From: Cyclospora cayetanensis
Taxonomy: Eukaryota > Apicomplexa > Conoidasida > Eucoccidiorida > Eimeriidae
Assembly: GCF_002999335.1 (NCBI RefSeq)
Contig: NW_020312591.1
Coordinates: 1 to 64,000 of the forward strand
Length of the DNA stretch: 64,000 nucleotides
Direction: 5' to 3'
The notes beneath the pieces were generated by a model. It made no database searches. It was not told the DNA's origin and saw only the letters and a program-made list of their open reading frames with translations. The position numbers were made by a program, and so were the translations under genes. Below are positions 11,831-22,971 of the stretch, piece by piece. Position 1 is the stretch's first letter; each line of letters begins with the position of its first letter.

Positions 11831-13634
11831 GCCTGTACTTCCTTTACTGTGCAAGATGGCAGCTGCTGCTCTGGCGAAATAAAACCGCAGCTGTTCGCCT
11901 TTTTGTTCAGGCGTAGGCTTTTTGGCATGGCGCCATGAATTTGAACTGTGGCTTTACGTAATTTGAGCGTGGGCCTACTTTCGTGCTCCGCCCGGGTAGT
12001 ATACTGCGTCATGCATAGGCATCTAACTGTACTTTACTTTTCGAGGAGCCTCTGATAACGTTTAACCAGCTCTACGGCTGCAGCTTGACAACTTTGGTGC
12101 AGGGCTTTCGGATAATATCTTTACATGCTGCGTTGGCAGCTGTCGTTTACTCAGGGCGTCCACGCGACGCCCTGAGTAAACGACATGCAGTTCTGGAGCG
12201 AGTGTATGCAATACAGGAATAGTGAACTGTCAATATTATTCATGTAAACAGGGCGTACACATTTCTTGCCATTTGTGGGGTTCATGCTTAAAGTAAGCAG
12301 CTGTGGATCTCGTCTCCCCGTGCTGGGACTCAACGAGGCGTTCTTCTGTATAGTGGCCCGTAGACCGATTGTACATAGCAATTTATTTTTAATATGCACT
12401 CCATTAAGCGAATATTTTCTGCTTTCACTTAAATGTCGGTGAGCTTGCTGATACATAGAATACAATGTGGAAGCAGCGTCTGTGGATTGCTCGACAACAT
12501 TTGAGACGCAGAAGTGTAGCTACTGAGGAAGTCTCCCTGTGTGAGGCTTGATTCCGTTGGACTGATGGGCGGGGGGGAAGTGCACTGTTGAACAGCTTGT
12601 AAGAGTAAACTTGTGCAGGTTTTTAGTGGACGCTTAATCGAGGAGACCACCCGCAAGCCACGCAGCTCTCAGAGCCATTTTTTAGGTGTGAAGAAAATAA
12701 TAACCAGAAGAATACGCGTGCTAGGATTGAATATAAATCCTTAGTCGTGGCTCATAAAAGAGGCTCTCTCTGGGAATGGCGTTGTGAAGAGAGCTTTGAC
12801 TCAGAAGCATTTTTTAACCTACTGCACGCGTAAGCGGCATTCTTATCGTATCAAGTTTAAGCGACTCGGGAACAAATACGCATGTGGACAGCCTAACTAT
12901 GCGGTCACTTTTTTCCTGAAGCAATCAGATATAACTACTGCAACAGAAAGTACTACAGTGCAGCGTAGCCCGCTACATTGCATGTATCTGTTACTGCGGT
13001 CCACGGAAAAGTTCGTTGTACTGGTTTGGGGCTTTCGAGAAATATCATGTCTGGTACAGCTCAAGGCTTGCAATGTCTGCATCCAGAGAGATAGCCAAGG
13101 CACAATAAGAGGTGTAGTTCGCCACCTACACAGGACGTGCTAAACAACGTTTCATAGAAGGCACATATGTATGCAAACTGCTCGGGAAAAGTGGGAGCCA
13201 GTTGGGTTGCATTACGACTGAGCCGGTTTCCAAATGTGGAATAGAAAGTGAGCATTCACATCAACGGGCAACGACGCGACAGCCACCTCACTGGAGTGGT
13301 GCTTCCCTGCCGCACTGCAAAAACGATACCCTCTGAAAGTGCCCCCGCCTGCAGACCCCAAATGGGGCTAGTACCGTAGTACTATACGAAATGGTAAAAC
13401 GCTTTCTGAAGTACCTCTCTGGCTCATAAAAGCAATGCTACGTAACGTATGCAATGGGTGAGCCGTGGACCATCGAGAAGGATCTACGCCTCACCCTCGA
13501 ACACGGGGGGAGTGTGCAGACCAATAAAAAATGCACAATGTGTCCAACTCTGTGGCTTGCAAACTGAGGCATCCACGCTTTCTAAGAGCAGCGTCCATGA
13601 CAGCCGATAAGCGCCCAACATAAGAAAACGCTAT
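11831..13634. other. Intergenic spacer between SPCS3 and USP14 genes
   Basis: This holds the 3' flanks of two convergent genes and the inverted repeat at 12141-12185. ORFs here (for example 12784-13143 plus) show no recognisable domain and no supporting splice structure. Confidence 0.5.
12141..12185. repeat. Perfect 20-bp inverted repeat with 5-nt loop
   Basis: The left arm (12141-12160, core TTTACTCAGGGCGTC) and the right arm (12166-12185) are exact reverse complements around the loop CACGC. Pairing stops abruptly just outside the 20 bp. It lies about 310 bp after the SPCS3 stop, in an otherwise featureless spacer. It could be a cruciform-forming site, part of a transcript-end hairpin, or a foldback element remnant. 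Confidence 0.9.
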
Positions 13635-16393
13635 CTACACCTGATTCTCGATAGCTCGGAGTTCGTCCTCCGATGGAATTACCAGGATATGCTTCATGAG
13701 AAGCAAATAGGCCACATGATAGTCGCTGCGTCCCCCTGAGAGGTCAATCGAGTCCCATGGGACTTCCGAGACCTTTTCATCATCGAACTTCCGCCACATC
13801 ATCACATTTTTTTGGCGCTTAGCAACTGGACCTGTCAAGCTTTCGGACTCTTTCCCTTCCTCTTGCTTCTTTTCCTCTGAGCTGCGAGGGCCCTGTGTTG
13901 TGTCTGGATTTCCTGCCTTCGCCCACCCGACATAGTGTCCACTATCAGCATAACGGCCTTGATGGGTGACAACACTGAGCAACTGGTACGTTCCTGTGGG
14001 GCACGGCTTTCCGACGAGATGTCCTAACTTGAATTCGCCATTTGCCGCTTTTGTGTCGCATTCCTGCATAGTGGGTGTGGACTCTTCGGTACTTTTACCA
14101 TTCGTTGCAGCAGCAGATGCTGCGGAAGAGGAACTAGCGCCAGAATTGGTGTTGCTCGCTTCACTTGCACCCCCAGAAGATACCTCACGCTCCCGGCGAA
14201 GTGCTAAAATTGCCCTCCCCACTTTGAAAGAATCCTGCAATTCCTGAGAAGGAAGGGTGCACAGAACGCCACAAAAGCAAGTCTATAATCGTGCCACTGC
14301 TAATATACCCTTCACTGCATCTGAATCTGCCGGTACAACAACCTTGCAAGTCTAATCCTTAGAGAAGAACAGTCACGTGCTGGCTACACAACATCTACCG
14401 AGGCCCATGCAAACAACTATGGATGCCTATCATGTTAAAAGGCACAGTTGATGCTCTCGAGCTAATTCTGTGTGTGCGCTTTACTTTGGTGCAGTAAGTG
14501 AACACGTCAAGCGTCTGTGAAAACTTGACACTCCGGCAGATCTTGGCTTTTTCCGATTCAGTGCCTCCCACTTTCCATTCAAAGCGCATGAAATGAACAA
14601 TGAGATACAGAGCAAGGCTGCCAATGCGGTTGCTGCGAACCAACGTTTCTTCGCCTGCTCCTGATCCGGATGCGCTAGTACCAGCTTGCACAACCTCGTC
14701 TCCTAGCGAAAACTTCAAACTCTCATCAATTGTGCTCACGGGCTTCTGTGGGGTGCCCAAAAAACAAGTAAGCTTCCGGTGGCGTTCGATCTGCACTGTG
14801 GGCTCCTGCTCCTTCTGCCCTTCTACATTGTTTCTCTTTGTCGTCACCTGTACCTGCACCCCGAAAAGCAGATCTAACGCAGAAGAACCAGCGTTGAGTG
14901 GCACGTAAGGCAACGTTTTTGCAATGCCAGCAGCGGCTCCTGGCTCTAGACTCTCTGCCACAGCTGCCATTAGGCAGCCTAGGCATTCCTCAGCATCCTG
15001 CTGCATGGGCACTCCCGTTGTGCCTGACACATCCCCACAACACAAGAGCACGCACATGTGCATGCGGGTTTTCTATGCATGGATTCTTACACAGCATACC
15101 AACACGCTTGGCGACGCTGCTTTCACTCTGCAAACGTACAACCCCCGCGAGTACATACGACATGGCGAGAGGCCAACGTATCTACAAAGAAGTGGCCTAC
15201 CCGCTTGAGACGTTGAACGCCGAGAGAACTGCGGATAAGCTTCCCTGAGCGTCGGTACCTGCGCATCCAGCAGCAATCTGTTCACCACCATATGGCCGCT
15301 CGCCTTAAAAATCTGCATTCACAGCGCGACTAGTTAAATGGTGATTCAGGAAAATCCCCAGACACTCGAATTACCAAAAGAAACGGCGAGACAGCCTCCA
15401 CTGTCTGATCGCATTGGTTGTAGAAATCCTTGAGGGCTAACGCTAGCCTGCGCACGGCGCCCTGCTGTCCAGAGGCCGCAAACTGAGCTGTTGACGCTCC
15501 TCCAGGGAGAAAGTTCTTAAGAAGAGCAGCAAAATCCGTGGCTGGACGCAGCATCTGTAGAACTGATGCGAGGTAACAGGTATTTCCCAAGTTGACAATA
15601 CCCTGCAAACGAAGAGAGTGCGCATTGCGGTCGTCGGGCCTCAAAACTCCTATTTGAAGGCCGACAGTGGGCATAAAACTTCATACTTTATTGGCTAGAT
15701 ACCAAGGGGGTTGCCTTATGTGCCCTAGAGCTATGAGGAGCTTTGACTTGCATTAGGCAATGGCTCTAGTTTCTTCTCCCTCAACAACGCCGCCTGCTGC
15801 GCTGGGGTTAGGTCTTCAACAAACACTGTCTTCTCAGGCTGGGTCTGCACATCTACCTTTTCCTCAGCAGTGCCCATTAGCATGATCTTGAGGCAACCTG
15901 CAGCCGCCAAGGCTTTAAGGTCTGCATCGGCCTTTATAGTTTTGCCTTTGCACAAAAGCTTTTGGCGCTCTATTGGCACCCCTGTTAGAGTGCTGCAAAC
16001 GCACACACACGAATGGACGGTAGATTCCAACCTCGAATTGCGAGATAGCCTCCACATATCGGTAATTCCCCAGCGTAAATAGGAGGAAGCTCGCATCACG
16101 AGACTGGGGTCTTCACTGTAGCGACTCTTGCTGCTGCTTTGTCTATGATGAACGGCGACGCTAAGGACAGTTCGCACTCAGGTACAGAAAATGCACTCTG
16201 AGGATGCGACTTCTTGTCGCGGGTGATTCTATTGCTGCACTATACTGAGGAGAGTTGATACTGTGTATGGACAGGGGTGCCTGGCGTACTAGAGCTGTGC
16301 TTGGAAAACCTCGAGGGCCTCGTTCGGATCAATCTGAACACTGAAAGACTTAGTTCCCCACTTGACGGCAGCTTGCACCTCCATGGTCGTCAT
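13635..16393 (-). CDS. USP14: Ubiquitin carboxyl-terminal hydrolase USP14/Ubp6, six exons
   Basis: USP14/Ubp6 is a cysteine deubiquitinase that docks on the 26S proteasome through an N-terminal ubiquitin-like domain and trims ubiquitin chains. Exons: 16393-16290, 15992-15748, 15649-15375, 15312-15201, 15023-14485 and 14243-13635. Every join is phase-consistent and the sum is exactly 628 codons (627 residues, longer than the 494 of human USP14). The UBL starts MTTMEVQAAVKWGTKSF and continues LTGVPIERQKLLCKG; the linker TVFVEDLTPAQ is diagnostic of this subfamily. The Cys box is GIVNLGNTCYLASVLQ (nucleophile in NTC); QQDAEECL follows in exon 5. The His box is HQGRYADSGHYVGW, with KFDDEKV after it. 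Extra length is an Ala/Ser-rich insert in exon 6 and an acidic Lys/Glu stretch before KFDDEKV. The gene is on the minus strand, with the GAM56-like array starting 2.6 kb behind its start. Confidence 0.95.
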
Positions 16394-18825
16394 TTTGCTG
16401 AGAGAAAAGCAGGGGCCTGGAGGGGGTGGGGGGAAGACCGGTCTTACAGGGCGCACAAATTAAATGGATTCGAGTATCCAGGAGGATAACAGCCCCCAAA
16501 TGGCATTAGATGTGCAAAAATACAAAGAAACGATTCATGAAGACCCTTGCTAGAAGGTTAACGCTGTCATGTGGGACCTGAACAGCTCTTGCCAAAACAA
16601 AGCCACCAAGTACCAGTTAAAGCCTCCTCCCCGCATAGAAAGCTCAGTTTTCCAGCTAATAAGAGCATATATCAGCTTTGTTCCTTTTAAGCGTCTCTTA
16701 CAAATAATGGGTCATGCAGTTGTTCCCCCCAAACTAGGCCACTGCATGACCGTAGTCGTCCGTCCAGAGGGTAGCGTTATTCCCGTTAGTCAGAGGCCCC
16801 GTCCCCACAAGCATGTACCGGTATGCTTATTTAAAATTTTCCAAAACTCAGAACAACCCCGATGTGAACCTGCATTAGCGTTAAGTGGCTGCTTGTAAGT
16901 TTTCAACACGCATTAGGGCGCATGTGAAATAGTCCATAGGCAAACAACTTGCCACAAACATTAGCTGGTTCGGAACGAATCAAGCACCACAGCAGCCATG
17001 AATTGGGTCTTAATATCTGGATATGGGTCGAGAATTCCGGGACTTTAAAGCCACGGGACTTTTGCAAGATCTCTATGCTTTCATGTGGGATCCCGAACAG
17101 TTAAAGTTAATCCCTTGTTGCACCGATGTTCAAAAATTCGGCTGCCGATGGGTACTCATAAGACAGTTTCACAGTGAAGAAGACATCTTACACGGCGTTG
17201 CTTGTACTGCGGAAAAGTTCTACGTGCTCCTCGCCCTACCCTTTCATGCTGCCCTTTTAATGAAAGGCGGGCTGTGTTTTATCCACTACAAATACCTATT
17301 AGCATCAAGGTAATAGGCAAGGCTTTTTGTTCCACCTCTGCATAGCAAAGAAAGTTGGCAAGTCGAGTTATTCCTTAACTGGCTAGCAGTAACTGATACT
17401 TGCAAAGGTGCACGTAGCCAATTAGGTGAGGAGAGCTATGGGCTCAGCGAAAAGTGCGCACCTTAGGGCAGCATATGCAAAAATCGAACAGAAATGCGCT
17501 AATGCACTTCTGTTAGATATTTGCATATCCTGCCTCAATTTTTTCCTTGGTCTGCATAGAGGACCAGATTCTGAAGAGCTGCTGTGTATTCTACCCCACT
17601 TTCACATCGTAGAACCACACCTTAGCCCTGATATGAAGCGCGCCAATTTGTGGAAAATGAAGGGAACTATATTCTTGTAGGTTATATTTGGAGACATGGT
17701 TTTATCCATAGGAACCATATAGCTATCTAAAGACCGATGCAGTAAGAGATATGTGCGCCTCTTTTTACGAATACAGTGAGCATGAGTGCTTAAGCAAAGT
17801 AAATGCCTAGGGATAGCTTCACACGTGAAACGTATTTATCTAAGCAATGCCGTGAATGGGGGAAGATACGGTGGCAGCTAAGGTGAGTCAAAGCAGGTAT
17901 TGATGGCCCTAACGAGCTTCATACTTGATGCACTTTACTATCCTGGAAATATGCAGTAACACATCATAGTTTTATCTGTAGGGACCTATGATCTTTGCGA
18001 CGCCGTCAAATAACGCGACGCATTGACACCGGCATGCCCGAGATTGACTCTTCTCGGTGTGTGAGGAGAGTTGCGTCAAGTGAGGACTGCCAGCAAGGGT
18101 TACCCAGTGTACAGATTTCAGCAAGCATTTAATTTGGATACTACAGGAATCGTGGTAGCTCCCCTGAATAATGGAGACACTCAGGTTACCTGTGGCAGTT
18201 GAGGAACTGGAACCAAAGGAGAAAACTCCCCGAGTGGAAGAGAGATGAGTTCAAGAGAGGGTACTCGCCTTAAGCATGAGGGTGACGAAGAGGCATAATA
18301 AGTATACATGTGAAGGAAAAAGTATTTGTTACTCTGCAGTGGACATGACAGAGCCCTTTGGGAATTAGGGTGCTCACGGATACACAGCCCTCATACGTAT
18401 TTGTTGCAATTCTAAGATATTTAAGCTAAAAATGCAAGGTTTCCCAGAAACGGGGTGGGGATTAACCCGATGGAAGCGAGTAATGAAGAGAGGAGTACTT
18501 GGTTTTGTCCAATGGTCGGTCGGCAGAGCACCTCTTCAAATGGAATTTTTGGCCGGGCGAGTGTCAGCAAAAGAAGCGATATACACTGAAAAACCGATAG
18601 CTGATCAAAAATGAGAATAACTTACTTTAGCAGCTTTAAGAGATATGGAGAGTTTGGAATATGCAAGGCCGACTACCAACTGACTCACGGTGATGCCCCG
18701 GGATTTCACCAGTCTACATACACTTGAGTTCCAGCAAAATCATTCACTGCATAAATATAGCCCACCTCATGACTTCCACTACTGTTTTGCTTAGTGTAGG
18801 GTAGAACAACGCATGTCGAGGAGTG
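16394..18825. other. Intergenic spacer with one orphan ORF (17023-17313)
   Basis: This separates the USP14 start from the GAM56-like array. One ORF, 17023-17313 plus, opens with ATG and encodes 96 residues (MGREFRDFKATGLLQDLYAF...). It reads like a plausible protein but matches no family I know and has no clear splice partners. The rest shows no gene. Confidence 0.4.
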
Positions 18826-18905
18826 CGTGTCGGGCTGCGTGGCGCTCCAAGGTCCAGCGTCGCCCAGCGCCGTCGCCCGCTTACCTATCTCTACCCATCT
18901 CTCAC
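18826..18905 (+). promoter_or_regulatory. Putative GAM56-array upstream element, copy A
   Basis: A GC-rich block containing CAGCGCCGTCGCC (18865-18877), followed by a pyrimidine-rich TACCTATCTCTACCC, lies 164 bp before the ATG of copy A. Very similar blocks precede the other paralogs at comparable distances. A core-promoter or stage-specific role is inferred from conservation among copies only. Confidence 0.45.
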
Positions 18906-19028
18906 CCCTGTACAGCCAGCTGGTTGTGCAGGGCAGTGAAATAATGGCGTAAAGCCTCTATTATCCACTCAATTCCGGTGTGGCTTGCATTTTGTAATCC
19001 TACTACTCAGTCCAACAGACCTCCAACA

Positions 19029-20042
19029 ATGACACGTCTTGGCGTATGTGCACTCGCTGTGGCCCTGGCTACAGGCCACTCTCTGGCTGTTCCTGTGCCC
19101 TCTATCATCGAGCGTGCAATGCATCGCTTTGAGGAGTCTCAGGCTCTGCAGGACACTAAAATTCCCATCGAGCCTGCGAGCAGCACCCCTACTGACACTT
19201 TTGACAACCCTCCAGACACCCCTGAGCAGGTGCTTGACAGTTTTCTGAAGGCTGTGCAGAAGCAGTTGCAAATGCAAGAAACTCTCATCAGGCAGCTAGC
19301 ACACGATGTCTTGAATTACTTGAAAGAGCTACAACAATCCTGGGAAAATGCTCAATCCTCCGACTTCGGCAGGGTCACCGAGATGATGGAAATGATCAGC
19401 GGCCGCATGAAGACTGCCCAAAAAGAAGCCGATAATCTGGCTAGCAAAACGAAAACCGAGGCAGAGATTCGCAGTGAAACTATCAAATTTCTAAACGAGG
19501 TGCGTGTACAGGATGCAGTTGTCGACGCTTTGTGGGCATCTCTGCGTGGCATTCAAACTAGCACGTGGATGGCTGGTGCCGATGGTACTGGTGAGAAGGA
19601 CTTATTTTCGATTGCGAATCAAGCTGCAGAGGACTTTCTTAGCCGTATGTATCAAAACCTTCATGCTGCTGGCATGGCTGAGGAGGACATTGTCAAGTTT
19701 CTGCCGAAGGGGGGGCTTGAGAGAGACCAAAATCGTAAACGGGATATGCAGGCCTACGGCCATGGACATGGGTATGGCCATGGATATGGCCATGGATATG
19801 GTCATGGATATGGCCATGGGTATGGCCATTGGTATGGACACCGTTATCCAGGATACGGTTATGGCTACCCAGGATACGGCTATGGCTACCCAGGATACGG
19901 CTATGGCTACCCGGGATACGGCTATGGGTATCCAGGGTACGGCTACAATTATCCAGGCCGTAGCTATCCAGGATACGGTTACGGTTGGCGTCGTCTCCTA
20001 CCGACTGATGTGCCGACTCCGTTGATGACCCCTTTCCCCTAA
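19029..20042 (+). CDS. GAM56-like tyrosine-rich gametocyte/oocyst-wall protein, copy A (short)
   Basis: Eimeria GAM56 is a macrogametocyte wall-forming-body protein whose tyrosine-rich fragments are cross-linked by dityrosine into the oocyst wall; by similarity this copy is a secreted wall precursor. Start ATG 19029 gives the signal peptide MTRLGVCALAVALATGHSLA, shared with copies B and C. A helical region follows (about residues 70-240) with the family motif VRVQDAVVDALWASLRG and the block EEDIVKFLPK. The tail is Tyr/Gly/His-rich: first YGHG repeats (19754-19845), then YPGYGYG repeats, closing with GWRRLLP. The protein ends early at PLMTPFP (337 residues), where paralogs B and C continue with a Pro/Met-rich C-terminus. 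After the stop the same frame stays open for 34 codons and still resembles the paralogs. The copy may be functional but shortened. Confidence 0.88.
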   Translation: MTRLGVCALAVALATGHSLAVPVPSIIERAMHRFEESQALQDTKIPIEPASSTPTDTFDNPPDTPEQVLDSFLKAVQKQLQMQETLIRQLAHDVLNYLKELQQSWENAQSSDFGRVTEMMEMISGRMKTAQKEADNLASKTKTEAEIRSETIKFLNEVRVQDAVVDALWASLRGIQTSTWMAGADGTGEKDLFSIANQAAEDFLSRMYQNLHAAGMAEEDIVKFLPKGGLERDQNRKRDMQAYGHGHGYGHGYGHGYGHGYGHGYGHWYGHRYPGYGYGYPGYGYGYPGYGYGYPGYGYGYPGYGYNYPGRSYPGYGYGWRRLLPTDVPTPLMTPFP

Positions 20043-20147
20043 ATCGACGCAGAAAACCTGCTGGGCACCATCCCAATAATGGAAGAGAGTCAAACCAAGC
20101 CTGTTACAGGGCAAGGCTACACAATCCCTCTGGATAATACAACCTAA
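20043..20147 (+). other. Remnant of the lost C-terminus of GAM56-like copy A
   Basis: Directly after the TAA at 20040-20042 the same frame continues for 34 codons to TAA at 20145. It includes NLLGTIPIMEE, which aligns with ETMMGTTPMT of copy B just after the shared TPF motif, and later GQGYT beside QGYST. No frameshift is needed, so copy A seems to have been cut by an in-frame stop. Confidence 0.6.
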
Positions 20148-22971
20148 TTCAAAGATAATGCAGCAAGCAGCTGGACCGGTACAGTCACTACTGAGACCTC
20201 TCACATTGTCAAAAAGTGCAGGCTGCAGCCTTCATTTAGTTTCGGGAATGGTATAGGTGTTTCCGTGCGGCTTGCATTGCCAGAATTATGCTGATTAGCG
20301 TTTAGTGCTGAAAGGAACTGGTAGCATCTAGTGTTTCTTTTGCTAGTCATTGTTTGCCAAACAACTTAATTTGCAGTGGAACGATGCCGATACTCGGCCT
20401 GGTTGTGTGTCTTCATGTGCAGGAAGCCTTTCTAAGTAACAGTGAAACCTATGAAACTTCGTAAAACAGCTCTATTGATCCAAAGTTTGAGCCGTTTCTG
20501 CCTGAAGCAAGGTATTCCTGGTAGGTGGAAATGATTTCAAACAGTATATGACGAATACCTGTCAATATGCATCCGCAGGGGCCAATCATAGTCTGCGGGA
20601 GTGCACTTTAATTATACTCATATTCCTTCCAAGGAAGACTTTCTATCACAGAGCGAAAACATGACCCATCATCTGTATCGTTTAGTATTGACAAAATACT
20701 CCTTTACATAGTATTCTCGAAATGACACAGGATATATTGGACTGGCCCCCCAGTGCAAACTTTTTCTTCAAAAGGGTGCTTCGGCGCCAGCTTCACATCA
20801 AACTAAAGTCATGAAACCGTATTTGTTGTATTATTCAAGCATGAAGTTAGCTAAACAGCATGTCTAGAAGTCCATAAGACATGAAGGCTATAAAACGAAA
20901 TGCAGTTCGGAGAGGCCTTTTCATCTTGAAGACTATCCACTTTGTCCTCTGCATATGGGTGCTGGCGTCTGAAAACGGGGCATCCTGAATTATACTGCCT
21001 AAATATTGCAGAGGTCTTTTTGGCCACCAAGGAGCACGGGGGAGCATCTTTAAGAATGGCTTCATGAACGCCACTTATCGTTATACTTTGGGGGACACAT
21101 TAAAAATGCAGGCCTTCAGCTCTTCTTCAACTGGGGCGATTTAGTCACAAATATATGTGCTCCAGCATCAGTAAAAAAACCTTTTTCAGGCTGTATAAGC
21201 TACATACTTCTATTGGCTTGCCAACTAGAAACAAGGGTGAGCCAGCCTCGCTAGCGCGCAGACTTCAAAGTGAACTAATCGTGCATGGCCTCTTACCAAC
21301 AAAGCAGGCATTGTACCTGCTCGCATAGGCTGCGGCACTGAAGGAGTCTACCTCTAGAGGATCTAGCATATAAAGCTGGTACTTATTTCAAAAAAATGAA
21401 AATGTGGTCCTAGCGCAGGGATAGGTTTTAGTTTTACAACCCTTATTGGTACGTGTCCTGCAACCCTCTGAGACGGGGTAACTGCAGTTTTATTGCAGTG
21501 AGTGCGCCTTGAGGGACTAATTCAAGCACCTTTAAGAGAATAGCACCATACCAAGTTAGCGTTACCAAATTTGCCAAGGATCTGCTGGGGTCCGACCTGC
21601 TTGACTACTCAGGAGTGTGTTGTGAATGCTGCCAGCGGTGCAGACCGGGGACTCAAGGGCGCCGCTGTTATACCCGTCGACCTCTGGAGACATACTTTAT
21701 CATGTCTTAGCGAAGCTGCTGCTACTTGCTAGGGCTAAAGGAAGCTGAATTATTTCAATCACTCTGATGAATCTTGCTTGGCTTGTCATTTCAGGATTAC
21801 ACGGTTACGATACTTGGTGCTCGAATTAAGTTAATGGCTTTGGCAAAAAATTGAAATCATGCTATAAGTCACAATGCATCCATTTATATGGATAAAGGAT
21901 TTTATCCTTAGTTACAGGGGTTGCTGTGTTCTCTGCACAAGTTTCGACATCTGTCAGCGAAGTAAGCATTAGTAGGGACCACCTTTCCAGTAAGTGAAGA
22001 TTGACTCCCAACCACTGAGACAGTACTTCGGTCTACCTCCGTGCTGCATCGCCCTTAGAACCGTAGTAAACTCAACTAATTTGGCCACTTATGGAGGTGG
22101 GAATAAGCAAGTGCCGGAAAGCAGTGCACAGCGGCACTATGGAATCACAGGCCATCTGCGCGTCTCGAAATATTGGTAGAATGAATTTTGGTAGGCATAT
22201 TAATTGCTATCACTTCAAGGAAATTGGCTAGTTCTTCAGCAACATTTTTGAATGCACCTCATGCCACCCCATTAGGGTATGCCAGCTTTCGGAATTTATG
22301 GCTATCCCCAAGAATTCGAAAGCGCTCGGGTTCTGTATTGGGGAGCCGATCACCAAAGATCTGCGTGACATGTAACGAGGCAACCCTTCCACGGGCTTAG
22401 ATACTGTTTACTGCTAAGATCTGGAAATGTAAAAATCTGGTAGGTACGAATGCGTTTGTGTGCGTTTCCGAACTTGTCACTAGCTGTGTTACACTGGATG
22501 ATTGCGAAAAAATTAATTTTAAAACAAATAACCTCTTTTTAGAGACTTTCCCTGTTCTAGAACCTTTATATGTACCAAAAGACAGGGACAGTTGCTCTGC
22601 TGGTGGGGGATTCTAGATCTCGCTGCTGCGGGCTCCAACTTCCCATTCCTGAATACTTCTTTGCCTTTTTCCTACTACCAAGAAAAGAGATCATTATTGG
22701 GTGAAAGTATATGTAGCTTGAAGAGGGGTCGACGAAGCATCTGGTTCAGAACTTCAAGCGATGCGAACCTAAACCCGCGACCTGCTCGACGCCGCTCAGC
22801 GCGCCGTCGCCGTGGTGCCCTATCTTCGTTGTCCCCCTTCTTCCCCGAATCTCAGGCGTCTAAGGGATGCTAAGAGTCCCTTTGATCATTATCTACGCAC
22901 CACAAATGCTTTTGAGAGATCATTCTGGATAGTTCTTCATATTTCAGTAGCGTTTCTGCCTCCCATCGCCA
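20148..22971. other. Spacer between GAM56-like copies A and B
   Basis: There is no gene I can support. Two things stand out. At 20402-20435 the sequence TTGTGTGTCT...TGCAGGAAGCCTTTCTAAG is closely matched downstream of copy C, where it looks like a terminal exon. At 22797-22811 lies CAGCGCGCCGTCGCC, the copy-B version of the shared upstream element, 175 bp before the ATG. Confidence 0.5.
22770..22860 (+). promoter_or_regulatory. Putative GAM56-array upstream element, copy B
   Basis: This contains CAGCGCGCCGTCGCC at 22797, then GTGGTGCCCTATCTTCG and a pyrimidine-rich run. It shares GCGCGCCGT and GTGCCCT with the block upstream of copy C and CCGTCGCC with the block upstream of copy A. Function is inferred from conservation and position. 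Confidence 0.5.
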
